From the NCBI GenBank assembly GCA_021234535.1, contig CM037836.1, forward strand, positions 14,119,111 to 14,183,110: a stretch of 64,000 bases of DNA, in the 5' to 3' direction. The notes under the pieces were generated by a model, which did no database searches, was not told the origin of the DNA, and saw nothing but the letters and a program-made list of their open reading frames with translations. The stretch comes from Stichopus chloronotus (Eukaryota; Echinodermata; Holothuroidea; Aspidochirotida; Stichopodidae). Every line of letters starts with the position of its first letter. The stretch's first letter is position 1. This document shows positions 46,976 to 59,000 of the stretch, in pieces. A program made the translations under genes and the position numbers.

Positions 46976-47472
46976 ACGGTCTTCGTTGATTTCCTTGGTT
47001 GGTGTATGTCTGCTCTAATTGTTCCACCCGTTTCACGAGAGCACTATGATCTTTACGGATCTCTTGGAGAACTTCCGTCTGGGTCTTCATAGATCCTGCA
47101 TGGGTCTCCAGAGCGTCGGACACATCTGCGGTTACTGTCATTTCACAAGCTTTTGGTGCTCTCTTTCGTGCATGTAGGGTGATTCTGCTGACATATCTAT
47201 AGCCCAGTCACGGAGCCCGACGAAGGAGATATTTACATTTTCCTTCATATCTCATTTGATCTCAATTCGCAAACCCATATCTGGTAGCCCATCTCTGAAT
47301 TGCACTTTGAGGGTTCCGTCAATCCCCAGGGACACAATTTAGTTTGTCGGTAAGGTGCAGGAGGACAAAGCCATAATCTTTAACAGACTAATCATCCATT
47401 TGCACACGATTGCGGAGTTCCATCATTAAGGTACTAAGTGTTCGTCTGTCCCCAAAGGTTTCGTAAAGTAAC

Positions 47473-47781
47473 TCAAATATTTTGAACTGCTAGTTGAGGT
47501 TTCATTTCCTGTCGAACACTACCCTCCAGATGGGCAATTACATTTTCAGAGATGTCTTGTCCAGACAGTTTACAGCGTTTCAAGACAGCCTTAACTTCTT
47601 CAATGAAAGTGTTCACAGTATGTCCTGAAGGTTTCAACTTTTTGTCTTTAGGCCACAGGTACACCAATCCTGGATTGGTAGAGCCACCCTTCCTCACTTC
47701 TTGAAACTCTCTAACCAGCTCATCGAGACGTTTGTGATCTTCCTCAGCATCTGTCACATTTATAACTAAAGTTAAAAACAA
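47473..47781 (-). pseudogene. Gag remnant of the Ty3/gypsy element
   Basis: A 102-codon frame with charged helical composition (DAEEDHKRLDELVREFQEV, then PSGHTVNTFIEEVKAVL and SENVIAHLEGSVRQEMK) fits the gag capsid region by position, next to the 5' LTR, and by style. It is not a full gag. Confidence 0.55.
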
Positions 47782-47863
47782 ACAAGTGCCAAATTCGGCA
47801 CCAAGTTCCTGTTATCAGATCATATCAGTTAACCCGTACTACCATTTGTAGCAGGACTTCCTA

Positions 47864-48013
47864 GGCATTGTGGCATCTTACTCGAGGGGTGGGGTGCCAA
47901 TAACAGACGGGAGGGAATCAGATTTTTGGCTTCTAATTACTTTATTTTTGCTCCCCAACAGTGAGCTCTCAAAGACGTTTTATGCTAATAACTTACTGAT
48001 CCAAAGAAATTCA
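47864..48013 (-). repeat. 5' LTR remnant of the Ty3/gypsy element
   Basis: Partner of 43539-43680. Sequence between it and gag (47782-47863) includes GTGCCGAAT-like text on the minus strand that could be a primer-binding site remnant. Confidence 0.6.
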
Positions 48014-49185
48014 TCGATCAACATCGCTGTGAGGATTAAAACTGGACGCCGCCCATTAAGTAGCAAACTACGGAATTTACAAATGCGAAATTCAGGAAAG
48101 GCTAATAGAAAGTGAAAAGTATTCGGTTAAAGGGAAATACCCCCACAAAGTAGTTAAATCGTGGGAATGCAATGCCACTAAGACATAATAACCAATGAGT
48201 TATAAGCAAAGTAAGACAGGGAAACTTAGTACAATATTCGATAAAAAGAAAAATCCGAGGTGAAAATGCGCAATATCTTAAAAGTGTTAAACCAAAGAAT
48301 TTTATCAATTCGCAAGACACCATATCAACAAGGTCATAGACTAAAGTTGGGATTCCATAAGGATGGATACGGAATGCAGTGACGGGTGACCGGGTGCGAT
48401 TGCATAGTCCGGTTGCTGATATTTGTGATTTCATCAATGCGGATTAGTCTGCGAACGAGTAACATTAAACAAGGACGTTTCATAGTCCTAGCCTAGACCC
48501 TACGTCATGTAAAGCCTGGCCGACCTGAATAGCTATCCTTATAAAGAAAATAATGACTACGAAGGCCTAATATATCCACGCATTTCCGTGATATCCATAC
48601 GATGGTGTCTGTTTTGGAATTTAAAAAACTACAGAATAGCGGCATATACGTAACATAAGATATAAGCTGTGTCAAGTTGCAATACTGATACTACACACGT
48701 GCATACAGCTATGCTCAAGATTACGCTAGGCTACACAAGTACCGTGAATATCTCCTCTCTTCGTGACATTTTAAATGCTTTATCAGATATTTTTAGTTTT
48801 TGAGTACCGCATTATTTTGAGTACCGCATTCCTACGCTACGCAAGCTGTCATCACCTGGATGTTGCCTTACCAGTTCGTTTAGCACTTTTATTTCTAAAA
48901 CACACAAATAACGTTTCCCATTCATGATCGTTGAGTTTACGAACAAGTAAAAGCAGTCGCGACGTAAGCACTTACACAGCAAATGGCGTCTCACCAACTG
49001 TTCATCGGAGTCAGATAACTGCATTAAATTGTCGTATCGATCGAGTCATGTAGCGATCGACTTTTACCGCGTGCATACACCGATCCGAAAATTCATCCGC
49101 AACCGCATAGATGGAATCAGATACATTGAAACTCAATGTTGACGCTTACGTATCAGCATCAGTGTCCGTACGTACGGAATCCTAG
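48014..49185. other. Anonymous stretch, possibly the rest of the 5' LTR
   Basis: Sequence up to about 48460 may still belong to the LTR, but no match in the other LTR is visible. No other feature. Confidence 0.3.
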
Positions 49186-49191
49186 CATTAG

Positions 49192-49269
49192 AAGATTGCT
49201 TTGTACAACTTTCACTGTTGTTGCGTTGATCATCATCGTGTTTTTTTCTGCTGGAAGAGGAAGATTCAG
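49192..49269 (+). CDS. Candidate transmembrane exon
   Basis: Between a weak acceptor (CCTAGCATTAG) and the donor TTCAG|GTGAAC, a 78-bp frame encodes RLLCTTFTVVALIIIVFFSA followed by GRGRFR: a hydrophobic span of about 18 residues and a basic stop-transfer end. It enters and leaves in phase 2. The exit phase matches the candidate tail exon at 56665. It could be the membrane exon of the Ig receptor that starts at 40033, in which case the retrotransposon sits in an intron. Short, and unsupported by homology. Confidence 0.25.
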
Positions 49270-51530
49270 GTGAACTTCCTTTTGCTTAATTTTTAAAATT
49301 TTAATTTTTAAGGGAGTTTAGTTTTTTTATTTGTCTTTCTTGTACAGATAGGTGATAGCATTGGTAAATCTTGTAAGTATGATACACGTTTTTTTGAGGT
49401 TGTTTTGAGGTTGAATTTTTTAGCCCAACATAGCCCTCATCTTTGATATTCATCGTCCCTGCGTGTGATTCACTCACGGTTGTGTAGTTGATGAGTTGTA
49501 GAACTGGCTTTTGAAAAGACTTATCCAATCGGGTAACATATTAACAACCAGGCGGTATTAATTGTATGGAAGATATACACATGTTATAACAGTGAAAGGT
49601 TACTGCAAATGGTACTGTCCTGTTCATCATTATTATTGAGCGCTAGTTACATACTTGGCTTAATTAAGGAAGATGTGAGTTTTTCGTTTAAAATTCATGT
49701 ATTTCTGCTGTATTAGTTCAGTGATAACCAAGGTAGTCTACCACCACTTGAGACTGACGTACGTCATTTATCCTCTCCCTCAAGAGAGCTCCGGATACTG
49801 TCAATGCTACTGACCAAGCATCACTATGGTGCTTTATCCTGTGTTACATTTTGTTATTGACAAATTTTTAGCACAAATGATTAGTCATAGCCCATTGAAC
49901 CTAACCTTTTGTGACTTAATGTTTTACGTCCTTGTTCCTCTGTAACCTTCTTTTTCGACAATGCATCAAAGTGCAGAAAGTTACAAAAAATATTTGCTAG
50001 ATTCAGAGAACCCAAATGCTGCTGTGAAGGCGATAGCCTCAAACTGCGATTACCAGTTTTTGTACTGATTAGAAGGAGGTGTAATTTAGGTACACCACGG
50101 GCGCGGTTCAGCTAATTTTTGCTGATAACAAAGAGAAAGTAAACGTGAACGCCAAGACTAGGTCAACCCTATAATATTGAGAAAACATGAATCCGTCTAA
50201 TAACCTTGTAAATTCATGTCTGTTATAAAAACATACATTACAACACATTGTAATTATATCATAGTAAAGGATTTTTTGATGCCATCTTCATTTCACTGCC
50301 TTACTTTGTTGTATTAAGATCCCTTTGATATTCTACAGAAAACACCAGCATGAATGAAATACTTACTTTTACCCTACCAGGAACACGGTATATATTTCTT
50401 CCATATGAGAGACTAAGTTTATTGCAAAAAGGCTCACGTTGGAAACATCCACTTTCTTAAATGTTACTTATCATTACTCAGATACTGCAAAACTACGTAT
50501 CATTCATTAAATGCTAACTCACAGGACGTAGCTCATGCAAGACGCAAGTATTGTCAAATTATGTATATTTGTAATGGAGTGTATTTCTTCTCAAAATATT
50601 TTCTCAATACATCGAAAATGTTCACTGATCAGAAGCAGTTTCCCTTTCTTTTTCCCACTAATAAACAAATTAGTACCCTTGATTAGATGTTACCCCTGTC
50701 TCAATTTTGTTTCTGTTTCGGCAATGGTCTATTTTGAGAACAAAGGTAATAGTTACCTTTTAACTTAGAAATGAAAGTCAACATTTATGTACACAGAATA
50801 AATGAGTTGGAAGCAAGAACTCTCCTAAAATAAACTGTTGAGGTAATGATATATTGAAGGCAATAATGCTAAGGCATGCATTTAATACTAAACACTTTTA
50901 TTTTTACAATTGACAGTGTTTCTGGTGGAATTGCTTTAGATCACTTACGTCATACCTTTTGACTATGCTATGTGAATCTAATTTATCCTTGGTTTTTCTT
51001 TCTCTGTAAAAACGATCAAAACTAGGTAGGTCAATAGTTCTTATATGGGGGTAGCTCATGGTATAAAAATCACACGGATGGAGATTGTCGATTGAGGTTA
51101 AGCGTGAAAAGTAGTGTTAGAAAATGGGTGAGTACGTATGTGAGTGTGTGTGCGTGCATGTGTGCCCTTGATTTCAGGTGGAATGGAGGACCGAAACAAT
51201 AGATTTCAGGTCCTGTGTAGAAAATTCAATAGATTTCTCCGGTCCTCTCAAGATTAACAATAGACAGTCTATTGTTAAGGTTAGGGTTGAGGAAGAAAAA
51301 ACAAGAGAAAGCACAATGAGGTCCTCGGAATGAATGGAAAAACAGAGTTGGCGGGTGTGTGTATTTGCGTATGTGTTTTTGTAATGGGCGCCGATTTCTG
51401 GACACTTTAACTTAATGCAAATTTGGGTATCAGATATGGGCTCATAGGTCGATCTGACGTTTCCCCTAATCACCTATTATATGGATCTATACCTGCGTAT
51501 AGGGGTGCATGTGTGTAAAAAATCATACGC
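49270..51530. other. Anonymous stretch
   Basis: AT-rich with GT-rich patches (51120-51170, 51340-51380). No gene seen. Confidence 0.4.
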
Positions 51531-51533
51531 ACA

Positions 51534-51557
51534 ATCCCGATTCTTGCATGAATCGGG
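51534..51557. repeat. Perfect hairpin TCCCGATTC..GAATCGGGA
   Basis: A 9-bp stem with a TTGCAT loop centre. Isolated; function unknown. Confidence 0.7.
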
Positions 51558-51659
51558 ATACATACAAGACTTATATCAAGAAACTGGGAACATCATCTGC
51601 AAAGTGGGGATGTCACCGTTTACGTGAGTAAAAGTCCATGTCCCCGATAGACGCCGCAA

Positions 51660-51812
51660 ACGAGTATGTCTGTAAGTCTGTATGTGTGTATGTCTGCATT
51701 TGTGTATCTATCTATGTATTTATCAATATATCTACGTATGTATTTATGTGTGTATGTAGCTGTCTATGCATCTATCTATGTATGTATCTATGTATGTATC
51801 TATGTATTGCCT
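51660..51812. repeat. TATG/TCTA microsatellite
   Basis: Degenerate tetranucleotide repeats (TGTATGTCTGTATG, TATCTATGTATG). The 69-codon ORF here is only the repeat read as protein. Confidence 0.85.
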
Positions 51813-54800
51813 AGTTGTGGAAGTAATATCTCAGGATACGAGTGTTGGATGAAAATTATTATATTTCGCATGTAGGTCATTCATAATAATAAGATGAACC
51901 CCACTGTTTTAGTGTAGGTCAAAGGTCTGTAGTCACTAAATTCAAAACCTGCAAATCTTGTTATCGCGATATCTCAAAGATTATAAGTTTGGATACTTTC
52001 ATAATTGAGTATATTGACGGTGTTCCATGTTGAATAGGTCCTCCTCTGCTTTCATGCTAAAGAGTTCTTCTCATTTGTACTAAAGGTAAAGTGTCATCTC
52101 AGGTGTGCAAAAGCTTCGAAACTCAAAATCATATGACACGTCATATCTCAAGATAAGACGCTTGGATAGGTTTTAGGCTTAGTATGTTGAATATCCTATG
52201 GAGTGGATGAATTTTATTGACTTTGAGGTGACAGTCCATGTGGGGTACTTACCACATTTGACAGTATTCAGGAAATAAAAATTTGGATATGGCTTTTTCA
52301 GTACATTTCGGGAAAACGACTCATTTGTTTTTTACAAATTTAGACTTCTGTTTTGAATTCACCTTCGTTCTTATCTGCAATAGCAACTTCCTGTTCTGAC
52401 ACACCAGTCAGTGCCTTAATTTCGAAGAGACAACTGGTAGTTTTGACTTATGAGTCAGTGGTTTTGACTTGAAAGTCGGCAAACTCCTCATAAAGCATTG
52501 TTTACGTAATCCTTACATGGGGTATAAACAGATGACTTTAATTAACCACTACTCTAATATTAAGTAGAATTGAATGTATCATGGCGAAGGGAAACTACCT
52601 ATGAATTGAAGCTCTTATTAAACTTGAATAAAATCTCACAGGATTAGGATAGATTAAACTTTCAGTTGTCTCTCCTACCGAATGACAGCCAGAATGACCT
52701 GTATTTTCCATTTTGCAGAGCACTTAGCTTACAAGACAACTTGCTAGTAGAAACTCATTTAAAAAATAATGTTATGAATTGATCGAAACCTCAATGCAGG
52801 TTTGCATTCTAGATTAATATTGTGCTTTGGACATGGAAAATGCAGAGCTGTGGCAGAGAGTCAGAAAGACGAGCAATCTTAATTATGCATACCGGTTCAG
52901 ATGATAATGCACACAATTATGTCATACATGCATGAAGACAAGGAATGCAATGAATGCAACGATTTCACTCACAGATTTGTCTTTTTATTAAGTACCGTCA
53001 TCGTGTAATAAAAATGACACATAACACATACATGGGTATGTGTCGAAGTGGCATGATATAGGTCTTTACTGAGCATTTACCAGTATTGTCTTATGAACTG
53101 TAATAGATATAATAGATGACCGAAGATCTGAGTGTGACATATTTCATGTTATATATATGATATATGAAATGTCACTCCTGACAGATAAAGATATGAGAAA
53201 TGAGAAATACGTAAAGAATACCGAATCTACTATTTTAGAAATAGTTATGTAAACAACAATTCACTTTTAAAATCATTAGCGTTTGCAAGAGGAATGCAGC
53301 ATAGGTTCACCTGAAATAAGAGGTCAGAATATTTCCAAATTTTCAGCTGCAATCGTTCTATTAACGTTTTTTGAAACTGTAAAAAATAGACTTTTTTGTC
53401 TTCTCGTCATTAAGATAAACTTTGAAAATCCCAGTCTAGTAAGTTTTGTAATCTAGCGAAATTCATGCACCATTGATTTTCAGGTTTGAGGTTTTAACTT
53501 TCAGAAGAATTCCTTGAAGGAGTTTGACCGCACTGTATATATTGTTTGCGGATGAAAAGCTAGTGCAAATGAAGAAGGATATAAAAACACATTCACCTAT
53601 TGATTCTCTCACTGACATTAGTTAGAATAGCAATACGTAGAAGGGTGAGTGCTGGCACTTCTATGTACGTGGAGGGCCACCAGCAGTTAGCGCGGATCGT
53701 ATAAGAACATTTTGCGCTTTGCAACCCCCCCCCCCCCCCATAGCCGGAAAAGGTATCCAGCTTTTTTATCCAGCCAATATCTCAATCATGAGGAAATTCC
53801 AGCTATAAAAAACCATATGGCTTGAGATAATACTTCACACAAAAAGTCACATAATTGAATTAGACATCCTGTTTTTAGCACTTGGCAAATGTTGCAGCTG
53901 AATATACCGTTCCCCTCTCAGCAGTGTTGGAAAACCTTGCTCAATTTACCACGAACTGAATTGAAAATTCTCTGGTATCCTGCTAGCGTTTGTGTACACT
54001 ATTAAGGGCACGCTAAGCGCCAGCAAATCTATGCGGTGTCCAGGGTCAGCCGAAAGGCCCAGGCTTCGACCAGCTGTGGAACCTCTCACTAGGGTCCGGA
54101 ACATTTGCGGTTCCTTGCATATAAAAATAGTAAAACAGGTGCATCTGCTTAGGTGCAATAAGACACGCTAACGTTTGTCCTCCATTTACATTCGTCACGA
54201 AAACTGATAATATTTTAAAGTTGTGCATATCAGTTATATTCATCACTCGTAGCCGCAAACCACCTCCCCTTTTTGTTAATTAACCATACCTGAGGCTATG
54301 GTTTACTTTAATTTAAAAAAGAAAGCAAAATTACGTAAGCTGCAGCATTAGACATGAGAATCCCTGTTCCCATGCCACCAGACGTAAACTTTAAGCAAAA
54401 GATGGAATGGGAACTAAGTTATTAAGAAAAAATTGAGATTGTATACTTTCTGTACATAGACTTGCGTAGCGTATCAAAAAAATAACAAAATACCTCTCAG
54501 ATTGTAGGAAATTGGACTTTTCAGTCTATCTGGCCTTCTTAATTTCTGATAATTTTTTTCAGAGGACATATATAAGTTAAAAGATTTACACTTCCACTAA
54601 GAATAATGTATATTACTGCTATTTATTTAATTAGGTGCATGGACTTGGACACATTTGTTTGTGTCCTCTTCCTTCAAAAAGTGGATTTGACATGTCTCCC
54701 TCCCCTCCCCCCAAATCGACGACCAAGTTCCCCATTAATTTCTCACTGTAACATTCCAAGCGGCTCTTCGGTTATGTGTACTATATAACTTTGGATGACC

Positions 54801-55680
54801 TACCGAATAATCCAACAGTGATAGGTGTGTGTTTCGAAATACCAATGATATAATACCATTGACAACACCCATGAAATTGGGGACTTCATGTGTAACGTTT
54901 ATTACTAACATTACCTATAAAATTTGAAGAACGTCATTCAATGTTATACTAATTCAAGGCATTGGATTTGATCTTCTCGTAAACCCGTGACATAAAGCAC
55001 AAGCACAAGCATTTTAATGTTAATATATACTTAGTACAACTTTTAGAGAACAAAAACTAGCGCCAAGATTCATCTTAAATCAAAGTTAAAACTAAGTATA
55101 GGATATCTCTCCTCACAACAAAGCCGTACAAAAAGTCTTCCTCTACAGACCTTAGCTATACACACCATAACACTCTAGGCAATGAGCTTATTATTAAGCT
55201 AAGCTTATTTACACCATCTAGCATTGGATGTAGAACTACTTCATATGAAAATCAATCTTTGATGGCATATTTTCTGTATATCCTTTGCTTTTGGATCCCC
55301 GGAGGCAGCAATTGGCCTAGAGAAAGAGGAAGTAGTTCATCATCCTTGAATGGAGTTTATGGCAAATTAGTGCTATCATCATCACCTCGAGATTAAAAAT
55401 AAGCGAAGAGTATTACAACTTTTTTGAGGTGCCAATGGCGTACGTAGAAGGTGTGCATACCACATGAGGGTATTCCACCCGACTACTGTCCCCAATAAAA
55501 TGCTCCAAAGGCAATCTTAGGAGGAACAAGAATACATAATAAATCTAAGCACAGTAATCAAAGAAATGGCCGACGGCTCAACATGAAATACACATGTAGA
55601 TATAATAAAGTAGAATGCCTCTCCATAAAACATATGAAAAATGATAATAAAGATAAGTGACGGTCCGTTGATTTAAGTTG
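51813..55680. other. Anonymous stretch downstream of the Death/DED gene
   Basis: Contains an imperfect hairpin at 53130-53176 (GAGTGTGACATATTTCAT paired with ATATGAAATGTCACTC) and a poly-C repeat start at 53727-53740. No exon is supported. The first AATAAA on the minus strand after the Death/DED stop is near 54898, about 785 bp downstream, so much of 54.9-55.7 kb may be 3' UTR. Confidence 0.4.
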
Positions 55681-55687
55681 GCCAATT

Positions 55688-56016
55688 TCAAAGAGAGTCA
55701 ACCCTCAGTAACCTTCTACGTGAAAACGACGCTTTTGTAAGTTGACCCTCTGTACTTTGTCGATATGATTTAATTGTTTCGCAAAGACGAGTGAAGTTAA
55801 GTTCTCCAAATACTTGGCAAACCTCTCCGAGATTATTTTTGCCAAATAAACCAACTCTCTCCAGTTCACAGAGTAACGCTATTGCGGGGGTATCGTCCAT
55901 CTCTAGAGTTGCCTTAAAACTTGCCGTCAGATTCCACAACGTTAATAACTGCATGCACTGGTCTCTGGTTAGTTCATCCGATGTAATGACTTTCAGCCTT
56001 CCAAAATTATCGGGAA
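55688..56016 (-). CDS. ZU5-UPA-Death-DED gene, terminal exon with DED-like domain
   Basis: Enters at phase 1 after acceptor GCGTTCACCATTATAG and runs 108 codons to a stop. After PDNFGRLKVITS comes DELTRDQCMQLLTLWNLTAS, then PAIALLCELERVGLFGKNNL (the L...Le..gll...nL signature of helices 3-4 of death-effector domains) and GEVCQVFGELNFTRLCETIK (helices 5-6). A basic tail with SFSRRRLLR follows. A Death-family or DED assignment is clear; DED is preferred because of the E-R-x-G-L-F-x-x-N-N-L motif. Confidence 0.75.
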
Positions 56017-59000
56017 CTATAATGGTGAACGCAAAGTCAGGGCTTTGTTAGTTGCAATTTTATTGAATGGATCTTGAGATCTATATGTAGGCTAAATATA
56101 AACTTGTAAATACATTCTGACGAATGATTTTGGCAAACATGCATGGGTACAAGAGATGATGATACTTCAATTTAAATATATCAATGACTGTTGTAAATAA
56201 ACATGCAAGGCAGATTAATTTGGTGATCACTCAATGCGTACTTACCTTCTATATCAATGCTTGCTTCTTTGACTCTCTTTGGGAATATTGTTTCAATCTA
56301 AGAAATGACGGAGATTGACAATGGAGTATAACTATAATTGTGTGATGATAAAAGAAACACCAAACGCATCAACTAATTTTCATTGGTAGATATTAACAGA
56401 ATTTTATTTCAAAATTTATGATGAACTTCCAGTAATTACTCACCGCACAATCAGCAAGTTTGGTCAATCGTGGCGCGCAAGGGGCAACAGGAAATGCCAA
56501 GGGTCACGGGGATATACATACATTCCAAGTTTATTGAAACGTCTACAGCATTAATGCAATGCTGTTACTTCGAGACAAGTTAGCTCTAACTTAACTGTCA
56601 AAGTGTGTTTACTTTGATGATGGATAAGAAAGAACGCAGTGAAATAATCCTGGAAGATTTTCAGAGATGATGAAACTGACGAAGCCCAAACCAGTAGCAC
56701 CTGCTCATGCTGCATTCCACGGGGATGCAACTATCACACAAAGCGACCGGAAAGAGATGAAACAGGGAGTTCAGAATACAGAGAACTATTTAACGTAAAT
56801 GGGATATACCTCCTCAATCCGATCGAACAACTTACGGCCAGCAAGGTGAGGCGAGTGGCATTCTTAATTTTTAAAAATCACCCCCTCCTCCCTTTCTTTT
56901 CTTTTTTTTTTAGATTTGAAATATCAATGCAGATATATATCAAATTGAAGAAGACTTATGCCTTCTATTCTCATACTGTGATGCAGGTTACTAGACACCA
57001 AATAAGGTCGTTTACTTGTCTTGCCAGGGGTTGAAAGTTCTGCACATTGCGGGAGAATTCATTTTGACATAGCCCTTTCGTCTGAAAGCATTGAGGCACT
57101 GAGCACTGAGTATTTAGTGCATAAGCAAGTGAATCCCCAGCCTAGTGCTACCAACACACAAATACAAGTATGACTGACAACACTGTCAGTTATACAACTA
57201 TCGACAGTTACCAAAGAACATTGCTAAGAGCAGAGACAGTTCCATTGGAAAGCTTGTGACAAAACCTACTAATGGTTGCTTCACTGTAATCTTGTCAAAG
57301 TTGTATCAATAACTCTAAATATATATATTACATACATATTAAGTCTTTACAGTTAAAAACAGTTTATTTAATGTTTTATATGTAGTAGTATACACACGTT
57401 GTGAACTATAAAAGTCTTTTAAATAGTGCACTTTTAACGTCAATTACGATTTTGAGCATATATATGTGATCCTTAGCATAATTACTCACTGGTAAATAAC
57501 AAAATTTGGGCTAATAGTAACTTTGTTACAGTAAGTGAAACCATAAAGCTGTAACACAGAAATATCAAACACAGAATCATCTAAACTTAAGAAACTATTG
57601 AAACTATCTTGCTTGAGATAATACATACTGTAAAAGGAATATTTGCATATTTTGATGTAACATGAAATTGCAATATCAGTTATGTTGTTCTTTTAAATGA
57701 GAGGAGATGATAAATGTAAAAAGGTCCACTTTTCTATTACTCAACCAAGACTACTTGTACACTGAAGAGTTACTGTGCTGGACTAAACAAACCACATGGT
57801 ATGAATAGAGTGCTACTGTAGGTTACTCTTCTGGGTGAATTCCCAAACTGCATTGTTGTAGTAATAAATCACTTTGTAGGAAACTAATAGGGAATGTGGA
57901 GAATGAACCAATCAAATGATCTTTCACTCTAGGGTTTGGATACAAAAGTTATCATGAGATTTGCAGATATTAAAATTAAAAATGTTGCTCTATCATGTTT
58001 TATTTGTAACTTGACCATGTCGGGAGTCGGAGTTGAAGGTGTCGGGGACTTTCAATGAACATTTCTGTACAATACATGATTGCCTCTAACTTTGGGTAGG
58101 TTCTCGTTACTCGAAGTGGTTGATTTTTTGTTATCATGTCACGATCTGGCCAAAAAATCAGTTCTCCAAGTTCAATGTGTTGCAAAGTTGCAATGTTTTG
58201 TACGTAGTTCAATGTATCAGTACAGTTTCTCAAAAGTACGTGTTGGCTATTGCAGTTAGACATTACACTTGCTATTTTTTTCATAATTTTTATTCAGAAA
58301 CAGTGCTTTAGCCTCATTGCTTGCAGTGTTCCTGCTAGACACATTATTTCAGAATTTATCTATATACCCATGACACCAGCAATCTCATCTGTATATATAG
58401 GAATGGTCTTAGTAGGGTCATGTGGTATTTTCCATTGTATTTTGTATTATGCCAAACGATTAAATAGTAAATGTGCGGGCTCAAAACAGGGCTGATGCAA
58501 TTATTGAAATAAACTATACTTCGAAGTGTTGCAGTAAAAGTGCTGTATAACTTGGACTATACAGACAGTCACATGCAAATATAACGATACGATTGTTTCT
58601 GTCTAGGGCAAGAATGAAATCTTATGCTACCTGACGAAGCAATAAATTTATCATTAAAAAACTAAACTTAATAATGGTCAATACAACAACAAGTCAGTGA
58701 CAGGAACTCACCAGTTACGGTGACCAAATGGAAATTTGTCATCATGATGCCTTTTGCTGTCACCGTATCACACACATACGATTCTTCTAAGTGTAGACTA
58801 TATAACGCGTTATCCCGCAATGATACCGCGTCCCTTCCCAGCCAAGAATTACCAGTTTCGATTAATTTTTTTTTTTACGTTTATTTCGTTGAGAAACAGT
58901 TTATTATGTACGTGAAGTGTAATCCAATTAAAGTGTCCACCTGTCATAGGTACAAAAGTCCAGTTACTACCTTTGTAATAAGTGATAAATTGATTCACTG

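Larger units (their letters stand above)
43539..48013 (-). mobile_element. Degenerate Ty3/gypsy LTR retrotransposon
   Basis: Two direct repeats bound the element: 43539-43680 and 47864-48013, both starting GGCATTGTGG and sharing AATAACAGACGGGA, CTTCTAATTACTTTA and a TTCA end. Between them, on the minus strand, gag, a zinc-knuckle remnant, RT, RNase H and integrase follow in the Ty3/gypsy order. All reading frames are broken, key residues are lost and the LTRs are clearly diverged, so the insertion is old and inactive. The outer LTR limits may extend beyond the visible matches. Confidence 0.75.

Noticed and set aside
51666..51875. 69-codon Tyr/Val/Met-rich ORF
   Set aside because: Direct translation of a tetranucleotide microsatellite.
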